Counted from the first letter of the stretch, positions 1 to 9,123 are shown. The stretch: 64,000 nucleotides of DNA from an uncultured Eubacteriales bacterium (GCA_910585875.1 CAJUIK010000003.1:4444-68443), one strand, 5' to 3'. The notes: generated from the letters alone by a model not told the origin. Translations and numbers: made by a program.

Positions 1-1633
1 CCAGATCCAGGCACAGGCTGTGGAACGTGCCGACGCTTATGGCCCGGGCCGCCCGTTTGCCCGCTTTTTGTTCCAGCCGCTGGCGCAGCTGGTCCGCGGC
101 TTGGTTGGTAAAGGTGACGGCGGCGATCTGTCCCGGCTTGGCGCCTTGATCCAGCAGATGGAGGACACGAGCCGTCAGGGTATGGGTTTTTCCCGTTCCC
201 GGCCCGGCGATCACGGCCAGCTCCGGGTTGGAGCTGCAAACCGCCGCCTGTTGGGAGGGATTGAGCCCGGCGGGCGCCTGTTCCAGCTGATCTTCTTTGG
301 CCGGAGAGGAAGCCGGCGCTTTTTTGCGGGCCGGCGCTTTTTGAGAAGCCGCCGCCGGGGCGGCGCCGAACCAGCTGACTTGGCCGCCGAAGGATTGGCG
401 TTCCTCCGGCGTCAGCAGCTCCAATTTGCCGTACACGCCGTCATAACCCGGGGTCCAGCGGGCCTGGCCAGCCCGAAGCCGGCGCAGCCCTTCTTCCACC
501 CATTGGCCCGCCGCCTGTCCCACGTCGGCCAGGGGCGCTTGACGCAGGATGTAAAACTCCGGCCCCAGCTGGCGCAGCAGCTGCCGGTATACTCGGTCTG
601 TTCGGGCGCTGGACGGGCCTAGGCCGGCGGAAGCGGCGATGACTTCGGGCAGAGGGGCCAGCCGCTCGAAGGGGGCGGCGTCCGGGGGTTGAAAGCCGGC
701 CATCCGGTCGGCCAGTTGGAGCGTCCGGTGCTCCACGCCCACCGTCAGTTTTTTGCCGCAGACCGGGCAGAGGCCGCCCAGAGCTTCGGCCTGCTCGGGG
801 GAAAGGCCGGGCCCGCAGCCCCGGCAGCCGTCCCAGTGGTATTTGCCCTCTTCGGGGAAAAATTCTACCGTGCCCCGCCAGCCGGCTTGCTTGCCCTGGC
901 AAACGGCCTGGGCCAGGGCGGAGTAGGAATAGGGGATTTCCAGCAAATTGGCCTCCCGGCCCAGCTTGGCCGGGGAATGGGCGTCGGAATTGGACATGAG
1001 GGTCAGGCCGTCCAAGGCGGAAATCCGCCAGTTCATGGGCGGGTCAGAGGAAAGGCCGGTTTCCAGCGCCCGGATTTGGGGCGTCAGATCCTCGAAGCAC
1101 TCCTGGATGGAGTCAAAGCCGGAAAACGCGCCGAACAGGGAAAAGTGGGGCGTCCAGATATGGGCGGGGATGAAAAGCGCCTCTGGACAGCTCTCCAGGG
1201 TGAGTTCCAGCAGGTCTCGGCAGTCCAATCCCAGGATGGGTCGGCCATCGGACCGGAGGTTGCCCACAGCCTCCAGACGGCGGGAAAGGGCCTCCGCCGC
1301 CTCCAGGCCGGGCAGCAGAATCAGGCTGTGGAGCTTGCGGGTTTTGCCGGCCTTTTTATAGATTGTGCTGATTTCCCCTGTGACCACAAAGCGGGGAGGC
1401 GTCCCTCCTTCTTCTGGCGCCAGCCGCAGGGAAGGGCGCAGGGTATAAAGGCCCTCTTCGGCGGGCTCCAGCTTTTCTTCCAGCTCTCGGCGCCAGCCCG
1501 GGTGGGTGAAATCCCCGGTCCCTACCAGATGAATTCCTTTGCGACGGGCCCAGAGATCCAGATGTTCCGGGTCCCCCTCCCGGCTGGTGGCCCGGGAAAA
1601 CCGGGAATGAATGTGCAAATCTGCAATCAGCAT
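1..1633 (-). CDS. EndoQ-like PHP endonuclease fused to UvrD/Rep helicase (partial, C-terminus beyond left edge)
   Basis: The first 544 codons of a leftward gene are visible. The start at 1633 is an ATG seven bases after a perfect AAGGAGG. The N-terminus carries a PHP metal-site motif (DLHIHS, residues 5-10), then THP and NSDAHS segments typical of the endonuclease Q family. A four-Cys zinc-ribbon-like motif (CRGCG...CPVCG) lies near residues 268-292. After an Ala/Pro/Lys-rich linker comes a superfamily 1 helicase start: Walker A GPGTGKT near residue 476, then AAVTFTNQAA and GTFHSLC, motifs of UvrD/PcrA/Rep. EndoQ enzymes cut DNA 5' of deaminated bases. The fusion suggests coupled lesion incision and unwinding in the cytoplasm (inference). 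The helicase core is truncated by the window edge. Confidence 0.88.
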   Translation of the reverse strand, partial: MLIADLHIHSRFSRATSREGDPEHLDLWARRKGIHLVGTGDFTHPGWRRELEEKLEPAEEGLYTLRPSLRLAPEEGGTPPRFVVTGEISTIYKKAGKTRKLHSLILLPGLEAAEALSRRLEAVGNLRSDGRPILGLDCRDLLELTLESCPEALFIPAHIWTPHFSLFGAFSGFDSIQECFEDLTPQIRALETGLSSDPPMNWRISALDGLTLMSNSDAHSPAKLGREANLLEIPYSYSALAQAVCQGKQAGWRGTVEFFPEEGKYHWDGCRGCGPGLSPEQAEALGGLCPVCGKKLTVGVEHRTLQLADRMAGFQPPDAAPFERLAPLPEVIAASAGLGPSSARTDRVYRQLLRQLGPEFYILRQAPLADVGQAAGQWVEEGLRRLRAGQARWTPGYDGVYGKLELLTPEERQSFGGQVSWFGAAPAAASQKAPARKKAPASSPAKEDQLEQAPAGLNPSQQAAVCSSNPELAVIAGPGTGKTHTLTARVLHLLDQGAKPGQIAAVTFTNQAADQLRQRLEQKAGKRAARAISVGTFHSLCLDL

Positions 1634-1820
1634 CGCGGCACCTCCTTCTTTGGGTTTCGATGATTATATTGTCTTGCTTTGTCGCAACCCCAGTATAATA
1701 TAAATTCCTCGGAAGGAAAACAAAAAACGCCAAAAAACTTCAAAACTCCCAGGTTTTTTTGCCTGTTTTGCCCGTTGGAGAGGCGGCCGAAAAAATCATC
1801 CAAAAAAGTTAAAATCCCTC

Positions 1821-1849
1821 TTGCTTTTTTCTCAAAGCCGTGGTATGAT
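1821..1849 (+). promoter_or_regulatory. Sigma-A-type promoter of tRNA-Arg
   Basis: TTGCTT at 1821-1826, 17-bp spacer, TATGAT at 1844-1849. The tRNA starts 39 bases further on, so the precursor would have a short 5' leader. Confidence 0.65.
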
Positions 1850-1888
1850 AATCAAGCAGCATGGAAACAGGTCAAAATAGTTCAATAT

Positions 1889-1965
1889 GCGCCCGTAGCT
1901 CAGCTGGATAGAGTGTCTGACTACGAATCAGAAGGTCACAGGTTCGAATCCTGTCGGGCGTGCCA
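1889..1965 (+). tRNA. tRNA-Arg (anticodon ACG)
   Basis: A 77-nt cloverleaf including an encoded CCA. The acceptor GCGCCCG pairs with CGGGCGT. D-arm GCTCAGCTGGATAGAG and T-arm GGTTCGAATCC are canonical. The anticodon stem TCTGA/TCAGA encloses the loop CTACGAA with anticodon ACG at 1923-1925. It is expected to read CGN Arg codons after A34-to-inosine editing. Confidence 0.97.
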
Positions 1966-1969
1966 AGTC

Positions 1970-2017
1970 AAACACCGGAAGTCTTCATAAAAAGGCTTTC
2001 GGTGTTTCTATTTTTTC
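1970..2017 (+). terminator. Rho-independent terminator after tRNA-Arg
   Basis: AAACACCG and CGGTGTTT arms flank a loop and are followed by a T-rich tract (TTTTTTCTT). It begins five bases after the tRNA CCA. Confidence 0.75.
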
Positions 2018-2210
2018 TTGTTCTTCCGGTTTCAGATTGACGCGCCCAATGGGTTCGTCCATAGGGGCGCGCGGATTACGATATAGGATCAAAACGCGAG
2101 GCCGGTATGTTTTGAGAGCGTTATATTGGAAAGGCAGCAGATCGCGCCGGCCTGAACCCGGGGGCCGAGCTGTTTCAGGCTGAGAAAAACCCCTTCTCGC
2201 CCCGGAGCGG

Positions 2211-2240
2211 TTGACGCAAAATTGTAAGGGATGATATAAT
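2211..2240 (+). promoter_or_regulatory. Promoter for the sensor-kinase/SBP operon
   Basis: TTGACG at 2211-2216, 18-bp spacer, consensus TATAAT at 2235-2240, about 70 bases before the kinase start. The rest of the 1966-2312 gap holds the tRNA terminator and nothing else I recognise. Confidence 0.65.
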
Positions 2241-2312
2241 AATATTGAGAGACTTTGCGGCGCCGGGTCTTTGGGCGGCCGTCGCGGGGCGTATCAATCC
2301 AGACCGGCGGAG

Positions 2313-4874
2313 ATGGAAAATAAAATGGAAAAGAAACTGGGCAAGCAGAGGAAAAACAAAGGGGTTCCTTTGTTGATCCTGATTATAGCGTTCTTTTGCA
2401 TCCTGGGGGTTGTGGTGCTTCTTGCGTCTCATCAAATATCCCGGGAGATGTCTGATTCGGCGGTACAGAACCTCAGCGAGAGCCTGGATTTGATTCAGTG
2501 TACCATCGAAGCGATTTTGCGCAAAGAAGCGGAATTCCAAAAGCTGATCGCCAAGGAAACAGCTTTGGCGGCGGATCCGGAAGCATATATCCGCTCTTAC
2601 GAGAAAAACGACACAATGGTGAAGCTGTCCCTGATTTTGAGCGGAGAAGAAAGCGGGGTTTCCAACAACGGGGAAGCCTTCACGGCGGAGGGCCTGGATT
2701 TTTCCGTAGAGCGGACGGTGGACGGCCTGCCTATCTCTCAATCCTATGTTAATTATATGGGCGCCTGGGCCTACTCCATGAAATGCCCTGTAGTCCGAGG
2801 CGGCGAAACCATTGGAGACCTTTATGTGGAATACACCTACGATTCCCTGGACCGCTCTCTGCCCGACGGCTTTTATAACAAGCAGGCCGCGCTCTATATC
2901 ATGGACGCCAAGACCCAGCGGTTTGTGCTCAAACCCAAGGGCATGGGCAAACGCAGCGCCGGCCATCTGAACCTGGAGGATTTTTACCGGGCCAACAGCA
3001 TCGAAGACCAGGAGCTGCGGGGCGAGGTGGAAATCGCTCTGTCAAACGGGCAGAATATTCTCTTTTATCATGACATCCGCAATGTGAAAGCGCTGAATTA
3101 TATGTGGGCTGTCAACGACGGCGCGGCGTTCCTGGTGGGCTACGTGCCGCTGGACGCCATCCAGCAAGAGGGGCGGACAGTCAATAAAAATATTTTCATC
3201 GTGGTGTTCGTCATGCTGACTGCCTTTTTGTTGTGTTGCTTGCTGTATTATTTCAACCAGAAGCAGCAGAACAAAATCCGGCGGGAGCGGGAAGAGGAGC
3301 GGGAGATCCACAACAAGCAGCTTTCCGAGGCGCTGCAGGCGGCCCGCGTGGCAAACAACTCCAAAACCACCTTCCTCTCCAATATGTCCCATGATATCCG
3401 CACGCCGATGAACGCGGTGCTGGGCTTTGCCAACCTGCTGGCCAAAGAGGCGGAAAACCCGGCCAAAGTCAAAGAATACACCAAAAAAATCACGGCGTCG
3501 GGCCAGCATCTGCTCAGCCTGATCAACGATATCCTGGACGTCTCTAAAATTGAGAGCGGCAAGGTCGTGCTGAATTTTGAACCGTTCACCTTGAACGACC
3601 TGGTTTCCTCGGTGGACGCCATCATCCAGCCCATGGCCAAAGCCAAAAAGCAGAATTTTCACGTCTCTGTGACAGGCGTTCGCCATGAGGAACTGATCGG
3701 GGACGAAACCCGGATGAACCAGATTTTGATCAACCTGCTTTCCAACGCGGTGAAATATACCCAGGAGGGCGGCGATATCTGGTTCCGCATCATCGGCCTC
3801 AAGCCCCGGTCCAGCCAATATGAGCATATCCGCATCGAGGTGGAGGACAACGGCTACGGCATGACGCCGGAATACCTGGAAACCATTTTCGACGCCTTTA
3901 CCCGGGCGGAAAACAGCACCACCAACAAAGTGCAGGGCACGGGCTTGGGCATGGCCATCACCAAAAATATCGTGGAGCTGATGGGCGGCGCCATCGAAGT
4001 GACCAGCCAGGTGGACAAAGGAAGCCTGTTCCGGGTGGAACTGGAGTGCCGCGTTGCGGAAGGCCAGCAGGACCGGCAATTTTGGCTGCAAAACGGCATA
4101 GAGCGGCTTTTGGCCGTCGCCGGCGAACAAACACGGCAGAGCGTTCAGGAGCTGATGGAGAACGCCGGATTCCCGGCGGACGCGGCCGCCGACGCGGACC
4201 AGGGCCTTGCTATGATGAAAAATCAGCCCTATCAGCTGGTTTTGCTGGATTGGGATCTGCCGGGCGCAGACGCCTTTCAGGCGGCGCTGAAGGCCGCTTT
4301 GCCGGGAAATGGGCTGCTCGTGCTGCTGGTTTCTGACGAAGGGGAGGACGCGCAGGCGCGGCTGCCCGAAGGAGCCGCCGCGCTGACTAAGCCCTTCTTC
4401 GCCTCCTCCCTCAAGGAAAAAGTCGCGGAGCTGCGGCAAGGGCCCGACGGCGGGAAGAACCGGGAGGAAGAGGCCGACAGCCTGGAGGGACTGCGGTTCT
4501 TAGCCGCAGAGGACAACGAGATCAACGCGGAAATCCTGGCGGAAGTGCTGGAGCTCGAGGGCGCCTCCTGCGAGATTATGAGCAATGGCAAGCTGGCTCT
4601 GGAGCGCTTTTGCCAAGCGCCGCCGGGCAGTTTCGACGCTATTTTGATGGACGTGCAGATGCCGGTGATGAACGGCTATGACGCTGTGCGGGCCATCCGG
4701 GCCCTGCCCCGGCCGGACGCCGCCCAGATCCCCATCATCGCCATGACGGCCAACGCTTTTGCGGAAGACGAGAGGGCGGCGCTGGAAGCCGGTATGAACG
4801 CCCATGTGGCCAAACCGCTGGACGTGGATCTGCTGAAAAAAGTGATCAGAGAGTATACGGGAGGATTGGACTAA
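2313..4874 (+). CDS. Hybrid sensor histidine kinase with two receiver domains
   Basis: About 853 residues. One membrane helix (about residues 16-41), an extracytoplasmic sensor region of roughly 250 residues, a second helix (near 300-325), then a coiled linker into HisKA with the phospho-acceptor His in SNMSHDIRTP (His360). A HATPase_c domain follows (N box LLSNAVKY, G boxes DNGYGM and GTGLGMAI). The first receiver is degenerate-looking with Asp646 (LLDWDLPG). The second is canonical with Asp780 (LMDVQMPVMNG), MTAN and KP. The start could be ATG 2313 or ATG 2325, because GGCGGAG abuts the first. The gene overlaps functionally with the solute-binding lipoprotein three bases downstream, which may present ligand to the sensor (inference). 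No separate DNA-binding regulator is adjacent, so the output partner is unknown. Confidence 0.92.
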   Translation: MENKMEKKLGKQRKNKGVPLLILIIAFFCILGVVVLLASHQISREMSDSAVQNLSESLDLIQCTIEAILRKEAEFQKLIAKETALAADPEAYIRSYEKNDTMVKLSLILSGEESGVSNNGEAFTAEGLDFSVERTVDGLPISQSYVNYMGAWAYSMKCPVVRGGETIGDLYVEYTYDSLDRSLPDGFYNKQAALYIMDAKTQRFVLKPKGMGKRSAGHLNLEDFYRANSIEDQELRGEVEIALSNGQNILFYHDIRNVKALNYMWAVNDGAAFLVGYVPLDAIQQEGRTVNKNIFIVVFVMLTAFLLCCLLYYFNQKQQNKIRREREEEREIHNKQLSEALQAARVANNSKTTFLSNMSHDIRTPMNAVLGFANLLAKEAENPAKVKEYTKKITASGQHLLSLINDILDVSKIESGKVVLNFEPFTLNDLVSSVDAIIQPMAKAKKQNFHVSVTGVRHEELIGDETRMNQILINLLSNAVKYTQEGGDIWFRIIGLKPRSSQYEHIRIEVEDNGYGMTPEYLETIFDAFTRAENSTTNKVQGTGLGMAITKNIVELMGGAIEVTSQVDKGSLFRVELECRVAEGQQDRQFWLQNGIERLLAVAGEQTRQSVQELMENAGFPADAAADADQGLAMMKNQPYQLVLLDWDLPGADAFQAALKAALPGNGLLVLLVSDEGEDAQARLPEGAAALTKPFFASSLKEKVAELRQGPDGGKNREEEADSLEGLRFLAAEDNEINAEILAEVLELEGASCEIMSNGKLALERFCQAPPGSFDAILMDVQMPVMNGYDAVRAIRALPRPDAAQIPIIAMTANAFAEDERAALEAGMNAHVAKPLDVDLLKKVIREYTGGLD

Positions 4875-4877
4875 AAT

Positions 4878-6200
4878 ATGAGAAATCAGGACCAAACGAC
4901 CAAAAGGAAGCGTCTGGCCGCTTTGGGATTGGCCGCCGCCATGCTTCTGGGCCTCTCGGCCTGCGAGAAGCAGCGGGATTCCGATGTGAATCTGCTGCCC
5001 AAGGAGGATAAGGAAAAGCCCGCCGTCAACCTGTTCAGCCCCATGGAAAAAACCGAACCCGATACCGAGAACGCCGCCCGAAACGCCGCGGATACGACGA
5101 TTATCATGGCCGAGGAAAAGCTGGGCGTGTCGGTGGCGTATAAGACCTATACTGCGGAAAATTACAAGGATAAGACCTATGACGACGTAGCGCTGGAGCG
5201 GGCCCGCAGCAACCTGGACGATATCTATCTGCTCAATCCGGATACCATCGCGATTCTGAGCGAAGAGGGGAAGCTGGCGGATCTATCCGGCCTGGAATGC
5301 GCTCAGAACCTGCGGGACGTGGTGAAGGCGGCCAACCTGGTGGACGGCAAGCTGGTAGCCGTCCCCCAGGAGGTGGTGGCTTACGGCCTGTTTGTCAACA
5401 AAGACCTGTTTGACCGATATAAGCTGAAGCTGCCCGAAACGCCGGAGGAATTTCTGGAATGCTGCCGGGTATTCAAGGAAAACGGAATTGAAACGCCAGT
5501 GGGCGCCAACCGCTGGTGGCTGGAAACCTTTGTGCTGGCCCAGGCTTATGCAGATTTGTACAACGGCGGCAATACCGAAGCGGAGATAGAAGCTTTGAAC
5601 CGGGGAGAGGCCAAATACAGCGATTATATGCGCCCCGGCTTTGAATTTTTGCAGGAATTGATGGACGAAGGGTATATCGACGCAGAAAAAGCCCTGGTCA
5701 GCGAGGCCATTGAAGGGGAGCGGCAAGATTTTCTGGATCAGAAAACCCCCATCGTCATAGCCTATTGGGGGGCGGCCAACACAGAAAGCGCCTATGGGAA
5801 CCCAGGGTTTCATATGCAGGCCGTCGGCTTCCCCAGCAGCCGGGGCCAAATGCCGGTGATGTCCATAACGGGCTTCGCCGTAGGAGTCGATGCGGAGCAT
5901 AAGGAAAACGCTTTGGCGGTTTTGGACGAAATTCTTTCTGACGAGGCGCTCCAGGCTTACGCAGAGATCAATCGGGTGATTTCCCCCTCCAAGAATGTGT
6001 CGGTGGAGTGCGTCCCCGCTCTGAAACCGCTGAACGACCGGATTGAAGAAAATATCTTTGTGCTGGGCGCCAACGCCGGCATGAAGCTGGAACAATGGGG
6101 AAATACCTGCCAGGTGGTTCGCCGGCTGCTGGGCGGCGCCACTGTAGACGAGTGTATGGCGGAATTCGACCGCCTGCAAGAGGAGACGCTGAAACAATAG
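4878..6200 (+). CDS. Family 1 extracellular solute-binding lipoprotein, kinase-linked
   Basis: 440 residues. The N-terminus has a basic KRKR stretch, a hydrophobic core and a lipobox (LGLSAC) that anchors the mature protein at Cys28. The body resembles carbohydrate-type ABC substrate-binding proteins (two-lobed, for example the segment AVPQEVVAYGLFVNKDLFD). It starts three bases after the kinase stop, with GGAGG inside the kinase end, so the two are translationally linked. There is no permease or ATPase next to it. Either it feeds a distant transporter or, more likely from context, it is a ligand receptor for the kinase. The fold call is firm; ligand and role are inferred. Confidence 0.85.
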   Translation: MRNQDQTTKRKRLAALGLAAAMLLGLSACEKQRDSDVNLLPKEDKEKPAVNLFSPMEKTEPDTENAARNAADTTIIMAEEKLGVSVAYKTYTAENYKDKTYDDVALERARSNLDDIYLLNPDTIAILSEEGKLADLSGLECAQNLRDVVKAANLVDGKLVAVPQEVVAYGLFVNKDLFDRYKLKLPETPEEFLECCRVFKENGIETPVGANRWWLETFVLAQAYADLYNGGNTEAEIEALNRGEAKYSDYMRPGFEFLQELMDEGYIDAEKALVSEAIEGERQDFLDQKTPIVIAYWGAANTESAYGNPGFHMQAVGFPSSRGQMPVMSITGFAVGVDAEHKENALAVLDEILSDEALQAYAEINRVISPSKNVSVECVPALKPLNDRIEENIFVLGANAGMKLEQWGNTCQVVRRLLGGATVDECMAEFDRLQEETLKQ

Positions 6201-6227
6201 CCGCAGCCGCGTCGGATACTGAACGAG

Positions 6228-6260
6228 AAAGGCCCTGGAGGGATTACCTCCAGGGCCTTT
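6228..6260. terminator. Bidirectional terminator between convergent genes
   Basis: Perfect 14-bp stem (AAAGGCCCTGGAGG and its complement) with a five-base loop. It lies between the lipoprotein stop at 6200 and the flotillin stop at 6288. Confidence 0.8.
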
Positions 6261-6287
6261 GGTTAGTAAGAGGAGGCCAGCGACGGC

Positions 6288-7715
6288 TTATTCCTCGGGG
6301 TTGGTTTGGGGTTCCGCCTGTCTGGCAGCCGGGATCGCGGCGGTTTCCGCCTGCTCCGGCCCCTGCTTGTTTTCGCCTAAGAAGGAAGGCAGGTTCATGC
6401 CGGCCATGTCGAACAGCTCGTTCATGGGCGGGATGCTTTTCATCAAGCCGGATACAAAGCCGGCGGTGGCCGTCTTGCCGTCCTGCTGATTGCCGCCGTC
6501 CCACACGGTGACTTTGTCGATCTTGATGTTTTTTACAGCTTCCACCTGGATGCGGATCAGCTCTTCCATCTTGTCGGCCAGCATCAGGCGCAGGGCGTCG
6601 CTGGCGTCGCCGCCGGCGGCCTGGACGATCTGCTGCAAGCCCTCGGCCTGTTTGGTCAGCATGGCCTGCATACCGGTGGCTTCCGCCTGCATTTTAGACA
6701 AAATGGCGTCGGCTTCGCCGCGGGCTTTGCGGCGGATTTGCTCGGCTTCCGCCTCGGCCTCCAGCTCCAGCTTGCGCTTTTCGATTTCGGTTTTGACAAT
6801 GATATCCGCCTCTTGCGTGGCTTTTTCACGGGCGTAACGGGCTTGCTCGGCCATCTTCTCGGCGGCGTAGGCTTCTTCCAGCGCCTTGGCGGCTTGGATT
6901 TTTTCGGCGGCGGTGGCGATTTTCAGAGCCTCCGCCTCCTTTTCCCGGCGGGCGGCGTTGGACATGGCCACTTCCATTTTGGCGGCGTTTTCGCCCTGGA
7001 TGGCCTCGGAATCCGCCTGAGCCACCTGAACCCGCTGATCCCTGTGGGCGTTGGCTTCGCCTATGGAGCCGTCTCTGTCTTTTTCGGCCACGCTCTTTTT
7101 GGCGTCGTTGATGGCCTTGGCCGCGGCCTCTTTGCCCAGGGCGGAGATATAGCCGCTTTCGTCGCTGATGTCGGTGACGTTGACGTTGATCAGCCGCAGG
7201 CCGATTTTTTTCAGTTCGCCCTCCACATTGCGGGAAACGGCCTCCAGGAATTTATCCCGGTCGGTGTTGATTTCCTCGATGTCCATGGTGGCGATGACCA
7301 GGCGCAGCTGGCCGAAGATGATGTCTTTGGCAAGCTCCTGGATTTCCTGGAGTTTCAGGCCCAGCAGGCGCTCGGCGGCGTTCTGCATGACGCCGGGTTC
7401 TGTGGAGATGCCTACGGTGAACCGGGAGGGCACGTTGATGCGGATATTCTGACGGGACAGAGCGTTTTCCAGATCCACCGAGATGGACAGCGGCGTCAGA
7501 TCCAGAAATTCCCGAGCCTGGACCACCGGCCACACAAAGGCCGCGCCGCCGTGGATGCACTTGGAACTGCGGGCGCTGCCGTCTTTATTGCTGCCCACCT
7601 TACCATAGATGACCATTACTTTGTCCGAAGGGCACTTTTTGTACCGGGACAACAGCAGCGTCACTGTGGAAAATAGCAGCAAGACGACGACGCATACAAG
7701 GATAATCGTTTCCAT
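6288..7715 (-). CDS. Flotillin-like SPFH/band 7 protein
   Basis: 475 residues: one N-terminal membrane helix (about residues 3-23), an SPFH domain to about residue 190, then a long Ala/Glu/Lys-rich coiled coil with repeated EAxAxAE patterns typical of flotillins (FloT/YuaG), and a short Pro/Gln/Glu tail. Flotillins scaffold ordered membrane microdomains and affect secretion and signalling complexes. Start ATG at 7715 with GAGAGG upstream. It lies 48 bases behind the NfeD-like gene on the same strand, the usual flotillin/NfeD pairing. The family call is firm. Confidence 0.93.
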   Translation of the reverse strand: METIILVCVVVLLLFSTVTLLLSRYKKCPSDKVMVIYGKVGSNKDGSARSSKCIHGGAAFVWPVVQAREFLDLTPLSISVDLENALSRQNIRINVPSRFTVGISTEPGVMQNAAERLLGLKLQEIQELAKDIIFGQLRLVIATMDIEEINTDRDKFLEAVSRNVEGELKKIGLRLINVNVTDISDESGYISALGKEAAAKAINDAKKSVAEKDRDGSIGEANAHRDQRVQVAQADSEAIQGENAAKMEVAMSNAARREKEAEALKIATAAEKIQAAKALEEAYAAEKMAEQARYAREKATQEADIIVKTEIEKRKLELEAEAEAEQIRRKARGEADAILSKMQAEATGMQAMLTKQAEGLQQIVQAAGGDASDALRLMLADKMEELIRIQVEAVKNIKIDKVTVWDGGNQQDGKTATAGFVSGLMKSIPPMNELFDMAGMNLPSFLGENKQGPEQAETAAIPAARQAEPQTNPEE

Positions 7716-7763
7716 TTGTTCATACCTCTCTTTTCTATTTCTTTAGGGTTGAGGCGGCCGGCC

Positions 7764-8450
7764 CTATTTGCGGCAGACCACCAATGTGCTTTTGCCGGAT
7801 ACGCCTACCACAACGATTTCGCTGCCCGTGGGAATGGGCTGCTCCTCGTCGGTGACGGCGTCAAATTCGCCCAGCCGGTCCTGCACCAACAGGCTGACCT
7901 TGCCCTTTTGGCTGCGGGAGGCGGGGATGGTGAGATAAACCGAACCGCAGGAGCCCAAGGCGTTTTTCAGGTTCAGCGTACCGTCGGACTGCAAGCTCAT
8001 GGCGGCCCGCATCATGGCGGCCAGAATAATCATGGCGGCGGCGCCCAGAGCCAGGGACGTTAAGCAGGAGATCGCCGCCCCGGCGCCCGAGCGCAGCATG
8101 GCCAGGCCGCACCAGCCGAATACCGAGAAGAAGGCCACCAGCCCCCGGATGGTGAACACCCGCAGGCCCCCGTCCACAATCTCGCGGCCGGGCAGATCCG
8201 GGTCCAGATCCAGCTCGATATCGGGAACGCCGTCTCCGTCCAGGTCGATTCCCTCCATGCCGCCGATCCCGATATCCGGGATTCCGTCCCCGTCCAGGTC
8301 GGCTCCGTTCCCGCCGTCCATATCGGCGTCGCCGCCGCTCAAACCGATCAGCAGCAGCACGGTCTGAATGGCCAGCACCAGCGTGGCCGGGATGGCCACA
8401 TAAGCGAAGCACCGCTCCAAAGCGGTCAGCGCGTTCCACCATTCTGACAT
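7764..8450 (-). CDS. NfeD-like membrane protein with calcium-binding-like insert
   Basis: 228 residues from ATG 8450, chosen over an upstream in-frame ATG because AAGGGGG precedes it and MSEWWNAL begins a compact membrane protein. There are three membrane helices (about 17-38, 105-126, 135-158) and a C-terminal OB-like domain of about 60 residues, as in NfeD proteins that partner flotillins. Between helices 1 and 2 is an acidic loop with DADMDG, DLDGDGIPD and DLDGDGVPD. These match DxDxDG calcium-binding loops of the thrombospondin-3/dockerin type. That insert is not standard for NfeD. It probably faces outside (topology inference). Confidence 0.88.
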   Translation of the reverse strand: MSEWWNALTALERCFAYVAIPATLVLAIQTVLLLIGLSGGDADMDGGNGADLDGDGIPDIGIGGMEGIDLDGDGVPDIELDLDPDLPGREIVDGGLRVFTIRGLVAFFSVFGWCGLAMLRSGAGAAISCLTSLALGAAAMIILAAMMRAAMSLQSDGTLNLKNALGSCGSVYLTIPASRSQKGKVSLLVQDRLGEFDAVTDEEQPIPTGSEIVVVGVSGKSTLVVCRK

Positions 8451-8528
8451 AACAAATTTCCCCCTTTGGCGGCGCGAGTTTCCAAAAAACCGCGCCTTGT
8501 TTTCTTTTTCTCCGTGAAATGATTCTAT

Positions 8529-8555
8529 CAAAACCCCAGGGCCCGGCCCTGGGAA
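8529..8555 (-). terminator. Terminator of the DUF1836 gene
   Basis: On the minus strand CCCAGGG and CCCTGGG arms are followed by GTTTTG, just after the DUF1836 stop at 8563. Confidence 0.6.
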
Positions 8556-8562
8556 TAGGCCG

Positions 8563-9123
8563 TCAGTTTTCCAGCTGGCCCAGCAGCAGCTGGGCTTGCT
8601 GCTTGAAACTGGAGGCGATGTAGGCTGTCACCGTCACCCGCAGCACCAGGGCCACCCGGGCGCGGGCGCCGGGATAGGGCTCCTGATAATCGGCCAGCAC
8701 CTGCTGGCAAAGCCCTTTCAGCTGGTCGGAGCCGCTCATGTGCTGGGATTCCAGCGAGGCCGTCAGCTCCGCCACATAGAGGTAGAACTGGCTGTCGTCG
8801 ATGATATCGTCGGACTCCTGGTCCAGCTGGCCGTTGATGTAAGAGAGCAGCCGGCAGATGGCGTCCAGCGGCAGCGCGTCCCGCAGCATATTGATGATCA
8901 AGATACGGCTCAGCTGCCGGCGGCTGTATTTTTTGTTTTTCGGCGAGGATAAAAACCCCCGTTTCACCCAGTTTTGGATGGTATACGGTTCTAAACCGGT
9001 GAATTGGGCCACCTGCGAAAGCATCAGCCCCCCTGTGAGAAACATGGAAGTCAGCAGAGTATCGGCGGCGCCGGGCCGGCTGATATCGACTTCTGCGGTG
9101 GAACCCGGCAGCTTCTTCAGCAT
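8563..9123 (-). CDS. DUF1836 family HTH protein
   Basis: 186 residues. The central part (LTGGLMLSQVAQFTGLEPYTIQNWVKRGF, given here only in outline) has the MerR-like helix-turn-helix of DUF1836 proteins. SPKNKKYSRRQLSRILIINMLR, the basic wing, follows at about residues 61-82, and an all-helical C-terminus ends the protein. DUF1836 proteins are common in Clostridia and are presumed transcription regulators; no target is known to me. SD-like GGGGAAA precedes ATG 9123. It stands alone with its own terminator. Confidence 0.82.
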   Translation of the reverse strand: MLKKLPGSTAEVDISRPGAADTLLTSMFLTGGLMLSQVAQFTGLEPYTIQNWVKRGFLSSPKNKKYSRRQLSRILIINMLRDALPLDAICRLLSYINGQLDQESDDIIDDSQFYLYVAELTASLESQHMSGSDQLKGLCQQVLADYQEPYPGARARVALVLRVTVTAYIASSFKQQAQLLLGQLEN

